A stretch of DNA of 9,743 bases from Sulfurimonas sp. (GTDB lineage: Bacteria > Campylobacterota > Campylobacteria > Campylobacterales > Sulfurimonadaceae): the NCBI GenBank assembly GCA_027047745.1, contig JALTUB010000005.1:1-9743 (forward strand), written 5' to 3'. Below are positions 1 to 5,516 of this stretch, piece after piece. The notes beneath the pieces are model-generated. The model saw only the letters and a list, made by a program, of their open reading frames with translations. It did not search any database and was not told where the DNA came from. The first letter of the stretch is position 1. Each line of letters starts with the position of its first letter. The position numbers were made by a program, and so were the translations under genes.

Positions 1-899
1 AGAATTTTATCAGAGCCAACTTTAAACAAAATCTTTAGTGTACTTTTTAAGGCACATCCTCTCATATCTACTTTTGTTCCTGTTGGTGTATCAGGACATA
101 TATCAGCATGATCATATACTCCATCATTATCACTATCAAAAGGACATCCATTTTCAGTAACATCAACTTCTTGTGGAGTATTTGGGCATTTATCCTTATA
201 GTTGGCTACGCCATCCAAATCACTATCAACAGCACAACCTTTTTGATCAACTCTCACTCCAATAGGAGTATCTAAACAATCATCTTTATAGTCAAATACA
301 GCATCTTTATCGTTATCAACTTTTGTATCAAAACTTACATATATAGTAACCATTACACGATTTGAACGCTCGATGCCTTCAGTAGTAGCATCACTAAAAC
401 CTAAATCTTTATCGCCACGATATTCAACCGTAATGATATTTTTTGAAATATTGTTATCTAGCATTCTTTTTTGAACACTTAATGCAAAGTTTTTGCTATC
501 TTCTTTGCTTTCATTAGTATCATAAGAGTTACGAAATAAATTTTGAATTTTATTTGCGTAAGTTTTTGAATCAATTGTCACTTCATTTGCATCATCTGTT
601 GTCTCTTGCGTATGCCCAATAACAGTAACATTAAGTTTTTTATTGCTTTTATCGTATGATTTAATCTTTTTGATAATATTATCAACTGCTTTGTTGTTCA
701 TACCATTTGAAAAATCAAGCATTTTAAAACGAATAATCTCTTCAAAATCACCATTCATAAACTTATCTGAAGGCTTACTTATCGTTTTGTTAACATCTTT
801 AGAGAGAGTATATGTATTATCATAAACTCCTGCACTAAGAGAAACACTAAACGCAAACATAGAAACCAATAACTTTTTATTTAAAATATTTTTCACCAT
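1..899 (-). CDS. Secreted OmpA-like / thrombospondin type 3 repeat protein (3' end outside window)
   Basis: My translation from the ATG at 899 stays open to the left edge and gives 299 full residues, so the C-terminus is missing. Residues 1-23 look like a signal peptide (basic start, hydrophobic run, LSAG), so export to the periplasm or outer membrane is expected. Residues about 52-188 resemble an OmpA-like domain: an IRFKMLDFSNG strand, VIGHTQE at about 93-99, and a closing RSNRVMVTIYV. Three thrombospondin type 3 repeats follow at about 195-283, each with Asp-rich DxDxDG-type loops and cysteines 14 apart (C208/C222, C238/C252, C268/C282). The last visible residues, LKILFKVGSDKI, look like the first strand of a second OmpA-like domain. 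The ATG comes one base after the stop of the upstream TolC-like gene, so translational coupling is likely; the ribosome binding site is weak. It is probably a partner of that channel. The domain types are fairly sure, the specific role is not. Confidence 0.85.
   Translation of the reverse strand, partial: MVKNILNKKLLVSMFAFSVSLSAGVYDNTYTLSKDVNKTISKPSDKFMNGDFEEIIRFKMLDFSNGMNNKAVDNIIKKIKSYDKSNKKLNVTVIGHTQETTDDANEVTIDSKTYANKIQNLFRNSYDTNESKEDSKNFALSVQKRMLDNNISKNIITVEYRGDKDLGFSDATTEGIERSNRVMVTIYVSFDTKVDNDKDAVFDYKDDCLDTPIGVRVDQKGCAVDSDLDGVANYKDKCPNTPQEVDVTENGCPFDSDNDGVYDHADICPDTPTGTKVDMRGCALKSTLKILFKVGSDKI
51..317 (-). repeat. Three thrombospondin type 3 (calcium-binding) repeats, protein level
   Basis: These are three in-frame tandem units inside the left-edge protein with a 30-residue period (first cysteines at residues 208, 238 and 268). 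Each unit has a DxDxDGVxDxxDxC core, then TPxGxxV and a GC pair. The aspartate ladder is typical of calcium-binding type 3 repeats. The repetition is clear in the protein and only partial in the DNA, so this is an old duplication and not a recent tandem array. Confidence 0.8.
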
Positions 900-900
900 C

Positions 901-2904
901 TTATTTACTCAATTCTATTTCAACACGACGGTTTTTATAGCTACCTGCATGTTTATTATCTATAAGCTCTTCAAAACCTCTACCATAAGTTGTAAAACGG
1001 TCTTTATTTAGTCCTGTTTTTACAAGTGCATCTTTTACGCTATCTGCTCTTTTTTTAGAAAGTCTCAAGTTATATTCTGCTTTACTGTTTTTATTGCGAC
1101 TTGTATGTCCAATAATCTTTGCATTCAATTCAGGATGACTTTTTAAGAAGCTTGAAAATTTGAAAATCTTTCCATATACATCATCTACAATCTTAGAACT
1201 ATCTCTGTCAAAATTCACATAAATAGTTAAAGAAGTAGCACATCCTTCTTGATTAACCTTATATCCTAAAGGTGTATTTTCACATTCATCTTCATAATCT
1301 TTTATACCATCTTTATCTGTGTCAAGTGCGCAACCATTTGAAGATACTTTTGCACCTACAGGTGTTAATGGACAGTCATCATTACTATCAAACACGCCAT
1401 CTCCGTCACTATCTCTTCGTATTTTTTTACATCCGTATGGCATTATGTTGTTCTCTTGAAGTGAGTTGTCACACAAATCTTGGTTGTCTGTTATCTTATC
1501 ATGATCTACATCTAACTCAATAGGAAGAGTATCTAGCACTTCTTTTGCATCTGCATCTGTATAAAGATTTACTTTTGATGTAAACTCTTGTGAACTTCCA
1601 AGTATAGCAGTTGGAAGCAATCCTAGAGCATCAAGTATACGATACTTAGCATTTAAGAGTGCATACTCAGCTTTTATGATTTGACTACGAGAGTTTATAA
1701 CATCATTTTGTGAAGTTAAAAGATCAAGTAAAGAACGACGACCAAGGTCGTATTCTTCTTTATATAGTTCCAAAGTCTTTTCTGCAAATGTCTTATAATT
1801 CTTCAAATCTTTAAGTTGACGACCTGTCATGACATAGGCATTCCATGAGAGGTCTAAGTCCTCTATAGTTTGTCTTTTTAAATCTCGTTTTATCTCTATC
1901 TCTTGGCTAATTTTACTGATATTTTTTTGAGCAGTTGCACTATCTGCACCCCCTCGAAAAATATTGTAGTTCAAAACTAAACGAGCACGAAATCTATCAT
2001 CTGGTCTATCAAAAGCAGTATTTGCCTTATCTTGATCATTATAAAACTGACTTACTTCTAAGTCAATTTTTGGATAGTTTGCACTTTTACTCTCTTTCCA
2101 TAAAGCCTCTGCACCTTTAATATTATATCTACTTACCAAAAGAGAAGGGTTATGGTTTATAGCATACATAGCTGCTTTTTCTATAGACTGAGGCATAGAG
2201 ACATTTAGATCAGGTTTTTGCATATCAGTAACATCTGGTAAGCGACCTAAAATCCTTCTAAAGTTGTACTCTCTATCTCTTGTCTTATTTAACTGCACAA
2301 TAAGATTTGAACGAGCTAAGGAAAGTGAAGACTCTATCTTTTTAACTGCAGAATCTGTTGTTAATCCAGAGTCAAAAAGGTCTTTTACTTTTTTATAAAT
2401 CGACTCATTTGCCTGTACATTTTCTCTTGCAGTTTCTAGCAACTCATAAGATTTCATAACATTAAGATAAGCTCCTGTCATCCTAAAAGCAATATCATTT
2501 GCTTTTTCTATATAGTTATATGCTGCAGCTAAAATCCTAGCTTCTTGATAATCAACTTTATTTGTAGTGGAAAAACCATTAAAAAGATTTTGAGTAAGAG
2601 TTAAAGAAGTCTCATAGTTGTTGTAAGTCTCATTTTTTACTAAGTGATTCCAATCTTTTCCATTTTGACTGCTTTTCAAACCACCAGCATTGTTATGACC
2701 AACAACTGCACGAAAATCTAGCTGAGGGTAGTATTCTGATTCTGCCACGCCTAAATCTTGTTGTGTTGCTCTATAATTTTTTAATCTCTCTTGTACAACT
2801 GGATTTGTTCCCATAGCCTCTGAAACACTCTCCTTGAGTGTTAAAGCCTGAGAAACAGATAAAGTCATAGTAAGGATGATTAAAATATATGTAAAATTTT
2901 TCAT
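901..2904 (-). CDS. TolC-family outer membrane channel fused to TSP3 repeats and an OmpA-like domain
   Basis: This is a predicted outer-membrane exit duct for a type I secretion or efflux system, with a built-in C-terminal periplasmic module. Of 667 residues, 1-20 are a signal peptide ending SQA. Two outer-membrane efflux repeats span about 24-225 and 240-432; the second has the typical DLGRRSLLDLLTSQND segment near 387-401. After a linker, thrombospondin type 3 repeats lie at about 466-556 (cysteine pairs 478/492, 511/525, 541/555, the first unit being degenerate). An OmpA-like domain follows at about 558-666, with IYVNFDRDSSKI, IGHTS, LSKKRADSV and NRRVEIEL. Ordinary TolC proteins are about 430-500 residues and end before the extension. 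The start has a GGGAG Shine-Dalgarno at 2911-2915, 6 nt upstream. The next gene begins one base after the stop. A type I secretion role for a large adhesin is inferred from the TolC plus OmpA pairing, since the ABC and adaptor genes are not visible. Confidence 0.9.
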   Translation of the reverse strand: MKNFTYILIILTMTLSVSQALTLKESVSEAMGTNPVVQERLKNYRATQQDLGVAESEYYPQLDFRAVVGHNNAGGLKSSQNGKDWNHLVKNETYNNYETSLTLTQNLFNGFSTTNKVDYQEARILAAAYNYIEKANDIAFRMTGAYLNVMKSYELLETARENVQANESIYKKVKDLFDSGLTTDSAVKKIESSLSLARSNLIVQLNKTRDREYNFRRILGRLPDVTDMQKPDLNVSMPQSIEKAAMYAINHNPSLLVSRYNIKGAEALWKESKSANYPKIDLEVSQFYNDQDKANTAFDRPDDRFRARLVLNYNIFRGGADSATAQKNISKISQEIEIKRDLKRQTIEDLDLSWNAYVMTGRQLKDLKNYKTFAEKTLELYKEEYDLGRRSLLDLLTSQNDVINSRSQIIKAEYALLNAKYRILDALGLLPTAILGSSQEFTSKVNLYTDADAKEVLDTLPIELDVDHDKITDNQDLCDNSLQENNIMPYGCKKIRRDSDGDGVFDSNDDCPLTPVGAKVSSNGCALDTDKDGIKDYEDECENTPLGYKVNQEGCATSLTIYVNFDRDSSKIVDDVYGKIFKFSSFLKSHPELNAKIIGHTSRNKNSKAEYNLRLSKKRADSVKDALVKTGLNKDRFTTYGRGFEELIDNKHAGSYKNRRVEIELSK
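1237..1509 (-). repeat. Thrombospondin type 3 repeats within the TolC-like fusion, protein level
   Basis: Residues about 466-556 of the fusion hold two good Asp-rich units (DSDGDGVFDSNDDC and DTDKDGIKDYEDEC, each ending in a GC pair) plus a degenerate first unit around C478/C492. Cysteines within each pair are 14 residues apart, as in the neighbouring secreted protein, so the two genes appear to share a duplicated module. Rigid calcium-loaded spacers between channel and OmpA domain are a reasonable inference. Confidence 0.75.
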
Positions 2905-2952
2905 CTTTATCTCCCACTTTTATTATTAACAAATTATATCTAGTTTTTAGTG

Positions 2953-2982
2953 ATTATATAGTAAAACAACAAAATTTGTTAT
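2953..2982 (-). promoter_or_regulatory. Candidate sigma-70 promoter for the TolC-like gene
   Basis: Read on the minus strand, a perfect TATAAT lies at 2958-2953. It has a 4/6 match to TTGACA (ATAACA, 2982-2977) 18 bases upstream. Transcription would start near 2946, leaving a leader of about 40 nt. A second TATAAT lies closer to the gene at 2938-2933 but has no recognisable -35. The region is so AT-rich that TATAAT occurs easily by chance, so this is only a candidate. Its -35 lies inside the inverted repeat at 2976-2988. Confidence 0.4.
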
Positions 2983-3005
2983 TAACAATTTCTGTTATTA
3001 GACAA
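2968..3005. promoter_or_regulatory. Overlapping inverted and direct repeats, possible shared operator
   Basis: Two perfect 6-1-6 inverted repeats overlap: AACAAA-A-TTTGTT at 2968-2980 and TTGTTA-T-TAACAA at 2976-2988. GTTATTA recurs as a direct repeat at 2978-2984 and 2994-3000, a 16-nt step, and the second copy sits in a related element, TCTGTTATTAGACAA (2991-3005). A further related half-site in the opposite orientation, TTTGTTAATAATA on the minus strand, lies at 2933-2921. The cluster overlaps the -35 candidates of both divergent genes, which fits a repressor or response-regulator site. The low-complexity AT background makes chance a real alternative. Confidence 0.4.
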
Positions 3006-3027
3006 TAAAAATATTATATGATATAAT
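2999..3027 (+). promoter_or_regulatory. Strong sigma-70 promoter for the 151-residue orphan gene
   Basis: The -35 TAGACA (2999-3004) matches TTGACA at five of six positions. The spacer is 17 bases and the -10 TATAAT (3022-3027) is perfect. Transcription would start near 3034, about 30 nt before the ATG at 3065. This is the best promoter in the window, and its -35 overlaps the repeat cluster described for this interval. Confidence 0.65.
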
Positions 3028-3050
3028 ACTTATATAAAAACTTTATCGTT

Positions 3051-3058
3051 GGAAGGGG
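3051..3058 (+). promoter_or_regulatory. Ribosome binding site GGAAGGGG
   Basis: The purine-rich sequence GGAAGGGG lies 6 nt before the ATG at 3065. It is unusually strong for this window and is a main reason for accepting the following orphan reading frame as a real gene. Confidence 0.7.
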
Positions 3059-3064
3059 CATAAA

Positions 3065-3520
3065 ATGTATATTTCTTCATACAATACATATATTACAGCA
3101 AACTCAACCAACAACAAAGAAAAAGTAAGAACTGAAGAGTCATCAAAAAGTTCTTTAAAATTTTCCCAAAAACTTTCATCACAGATAACAGAAGTCATTG
3201 ATACAAACTCTAATCTTCCCGTTAATTATATATCAAAGTATAAAGTTTTAAGCAACCAACAAAGATTGAGAGATGAAACATTCAACACTCAAAGAGCTAA
3301 ATTTTCAAAAACTAAAGCACTTGTAACTTCAAAAAAAGCTTATCTTGAAGGTTCAAAAATATTTCCTATTGCATTAAAAACAGCCATCACCATAAACCAA
3401 ACACCACAAATAGACAAAAAAATGTCAAAAAACGCTCAAGATGCAAAAGAACAAATCATGAAACATACAATGCTTAACACTTATATAGCAAATGATAACT
3501 ACTATAAAATCACAGCTTAA
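3065..3520 (+). CDS. Orphan 151-residue protein of unknown function
   Basis: I do not recognise a family. Reality is supported by the near-consensus promoter at 2999-3027, the strong ribosome binding site at 3051-3058, and an open frame on the strand opposite to every other gene, with no coding gene beneath it. The protein is soluble-looking: rich in Lys, Ser, Thr, Asn and Gln, with no signal peptide, membrane segment or cysteine. The first 40 residues look disordered. A helical stretch with many lysines follows (about 60-95), then a short hydrophobic patch around SKIFPIALKTAITIN (97-111), and the end reads MLNTYIANDNYYKITA. It is divergent from the TolC-like gene across a shared promoter region, so co-regulation with it is possible. 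Its TAA overlaps the TAA of the YmdB-like gene on the other strand (3517-3520), leaving no room for a terminator. A secreted or flagellum-related role was considered but cannot be supported. Confidence 0.75.
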   Translation: MYISSYNTYITANSTNNKEKVRTEESSKSSLKFSQKLSSQITEVIDTNSNLPVNYISKYKVLSNQQRLRDETFNTQRAKFSKTKALVTSKKAYLEGSKIFPIALKTAITINQTPQIDKKMSKNAQDAKEQIMKHTMLNTYIANDNYYKITA

Positions 3521-4326
3521 TCTTCAATCCAAGCATCACTTTTTATATATTGACCATTATCAAAAATCTTTAACTTGTAAGCAGAAATACATTTTCCATT
3601 TGAAATATCCATAACTGCCACCTGCAAAATCTTCTTACATTTTTTTGGTATGTCAAAATGCCCTTTCATTCCTGTCAAAAACTGTTTTAGTGGAACTTTC
3701 TTATCCATCCCTATCACATTATCCCTACAACCACTCAAACCCATATCTGTTAGATAAGCTGTTCCCCCAGAGATTTGAAAGTCATCACTGCTTACATGGG
3801 TATGAGTTCCGATGATACCACTCACCTCTCCTTCGAGCAACATCATCATCCCTCTTTTCTCACTTGTAGCTTCAGCATGAAAGTCTATAAAAATATTTTC
3901 TACACCCTGCTCTTTTAGACTCTCTACAGTAGTTTTTGCACATCTAAAAGCATTATCACAATATGGCATAGAAAAATGTCCCATGAGGTTTAAAACAGCG
4001 AGTTTCTCCCCGTGTACATCATAAGTTTTACAACCTGTTCCAGCCACTTCATCAGGATAATTATGAGGACGAAGTATCTCATGTGTATCAAACAGAGCTA
4101 CAACATCTTTTTTATCCCAAGAATGGTTTCCACCTGTCATAACATCTATGCCATAAGAAAAAAGTTCATTACAATTTTTCATAGTGAGTCCAAAACCATG
4201 AGAAGCATTTTCATAGTTTGCTATCACAAAATCTATCTCATGTTCTTCTCTTAACCCAGATAAATACATCTTTAACATATCTCTACCTGGTTTTCCTACT
4301 ATATCACCTATAAATGCTATTTTCAT
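3517..4326 (-). CDS. ymdB: YmdB-family metallophosphoesterase (TIGR00282 type)
   Basis: A cytoplasmic two-metal phosphoesterase of the calcineurin-like superfamily. Bacillus subtilis YmdB hydrolyses 2',3'-cyclic nucleotides and affects RNA levels and biofilm behaviour; I infer similar chemistry here. The 269-residue length is normal. Metal and catalytic residues are all present in family positions: D8 (IGDIVGKPGRD), E39 and N40 (NYENASHG), N67 and H68 (GGNHSWD), H150 (DFHAEATSEK), H175 and H177 (GTHTHVSSDD). It starts 2 nt after the NnrS-like gene with an AAAGG Shine-Dalgarno at 4338-4334, 7 nt from the ATG, so it is the last gene of the leftward operon. Its stop overlaps that of the convergent orphan gene. 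The biochemical family is sure; the cellular role in this lineage is open. Confidence 0.93.
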   Translation of the reverse strand: MKIAFIGDIVGKPGRDMLKMYLSGLREEHEIDFVIANYENASHGFGLTMKNCNELFSYGIDVMTGGNHSWDKKDVVALFDTHEILRPHNYPDEVAGTGCKTYDVHGEKLAVLNLMGHFSMPYCDNAFRCAKTTVESLKEQGVENIFIDFHAEATSEKRGMMMLLEGEVSGIIGTHTHVSSDDFQISGGTAYLTDMGLSGCRDNVIGMDKKVPLKQFLTGMKGHFDIPKKCKKILQVAVMDISNGKCISAYKLKIFDNGQYIKSDAWIED

Positions 4327-4328
4327 GA

Positions 4329-5504
4329 TTAAACCTTTGAACCAAAAACTAAAACTTTAAAGTATCGTAGAGTCCATGCCAAAAAGAGAACTATCCAAGC
4401 AGTAAAAGATATATCAAATAGAAAGTTTAGATTCCATCCAAATGCTACATTTAAACTAAATAATACTCTTAAAAGTACAACAAACTGTACAAATATAAAT
4501 ACAGCTGTTGCAAATCTATCTGCATTGGGTGCTTGTTTTGCATGTCCAAGTGTTACACGAGTTCCAAAGCCTACAAGAAGAGTTGTTAAAAATCCAATAG
4601 CTAAAAGATGAATATTCAAATAGTAAAAACTGGTATCTAAAAAAAGTTCTGCACTTAGAGTAATAGCAGAGAGCAAAAATGCCATTGGCAACCAAAACAG
4701 AGCTAAGTGAAGAACCCATAAGATTGATGGTGAATGAAAAGGATTGAGCTTCCATCTTAAAAATTCATATGTAAAATAAGTAGCTAAAAGTATATCTATA
4801 ATTATCTCTACAGTTTTTATATCTAAGATAGAAAATATCGTTTTAAGTAAAAATAAAACAGCTATGATTTTTACAAAGTTCTCATTTTTAGCAGCAAAAG
4901 AGTGAGAAAAAAATGGAATCATTCTCTGCCCTACACTAAATGCTAAAAAGATAATATAGAGATAAAATGAAACATTGATAGCTGTTGATAGGATAGAAGG
5001 TATAAAAAGAGAAATAATAAAAAGTAGATTTGCTACAAGACCAAAATAGTTTGCTCCAAGTATCCAAAATGAGTCACTTTTATCAGATGCCAACCCACTC
5101 TTATAAATCTCTCTAAGTTTTAAAACTATAAAAAGTTGAGATACAAACAAAAGAGCCATGGCTATCATGACAAGGTAAAGAGTCGTAAATGCTCCAGCTA
5201 AAAAAATAACTGTTCCGATAACTTGAGAGAAAAACAATCTTGTATAATATTTTTTAGATATTAATTTAGCTTGGTTAAACTTTGGAAATGTGGTAAATAA
5301 AAATCCACTAAAGACATTTGTAAAAACCAAATAAACAAGAGAGTAAACATGAAAGGTAAGTGTATCTATAGAGAGATTTACTACCGACTTGTAACTAAGT
5401 GCAAATACTAACATCATGACTATCGCATTTATCACACCTAATACAAAAAATGGTTGGTGGGGTTGTGACATGAAATAATTTTCTTTGCTTTGTGTTGTGT
5501 TCAT
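4329..5504 (-). CDS. nnrS: NnrS-family multi-spanning heme/copper membrane protein
   Basis: An inner-membrane protein of 391 residues with about 12 hydrophobic segments, the usual NnrS size. Family signatures are visible: the N-terminal QPHQPFFVLG (residues 14-23), FHVYSLVYLVFTNVFSGFL (51-69), the MIPFFSH segment (195-201), HSPSILWVLHLALFW (257-271) and NIHLLAIGF...TRVTLGHA (298-322). Candidate heme or copper ligands are H16, H52, H201, H257, H266, H299 and H321. NnrS proteins are linked to nitric oxide tolerance and denitrification, but no nitrite or NO reductase gene is in this window, so that role is by family only. The start at 5504 is preferred because AGGA (5518-5515), overlapping the mfd stop, lies 10 nt upstream. 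An internal Met at residue 12 is a possible alternative. The YmdB-like gene follows after 2 nt. Confidence 0.85.
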   Translation of the reverse strand: MNTTQSKENYFMSQPHQPFFVLGVINAIVMMLVFALSYKSVVNLSIDTLTFHVYSLVYLVFTNVFSGFLFTTFPKFNQAKLISKKYYTRLFFSQVIGTVIFLAGAFTTLYLVMIAMALLFVSQLFIVLKLREIYKSGLASDKSDSFWILGANYFGLVANLLFIISLFIPSILSTAINVSFYLYIIFLAFSVGQRMIPFFSHSFAAKNENFVKIIAVLFLLKTIFSILDIKTVEIIIDILLATYFTYEFLRWKLNPFHSPSILWVLHLALFWLPMAFLLSAITLSAELFLDTSFYYLNIHLLAIGFLTTLLVGFGTRVTLGHAKQAPNADRFATAVFIFVQFVVLLRVLFSLNVAFGWNLNFLFDISFTAWIVLFLAWTLRYFKVLVFGSKV

Positions 5505-5516
5505 TAAAGTCTTGTC

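Noticed and set aside
643..825. Plus-strand 60-residue open frame
   Set aside because: It is antisense to the OmpA-like domain of the left-edge gene, has no ribosome binding site, and the minus-strand frame has clear domain content.
51..1509. Similar Asp-rich DNA segments that might suggest a tandem DNA repeat or recombination site
   Set aside because: The similarity is explained by in-frame protein repeats with divergent codons; no long identical DNA stretches are seen.
1272..1523. Plus-strand 83-residue open frame rich in His and Leu
   Set aside because: It is the antisense shadow of the Asp-rich TSP3 repeats: GAT codons read as ATC/ATG/TCA on the other strand, which explains the odd composition.
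1935..2120. Plus-strand 61-residue open frame
   Set aside because: It lies wholly antisense to the second efflux repeat of the TolC-like gene and has no ribosome binding site or recognisable domain.
3480..3515. Possible terminator hairpin from TATAG and CTATA near the end of the orphan gene
   Set aside because: The stem is only five AT-rich pairs with a long loop and no following T-run that would suit either strand; not a credible terminator.
4012..4254. Plus-strand 80-residue open frame
   Set aside because: It is antisense to the YmdB-like gene, whose catalytic residues are all intact on the minus strand.
4516..4755. Minus-strand 79-residue open frame in another phase
   Set aside because: It lies inside the NnrS-like gene, which shows conserved family segments in its own frame across this stretch; no sign of a frameshift.
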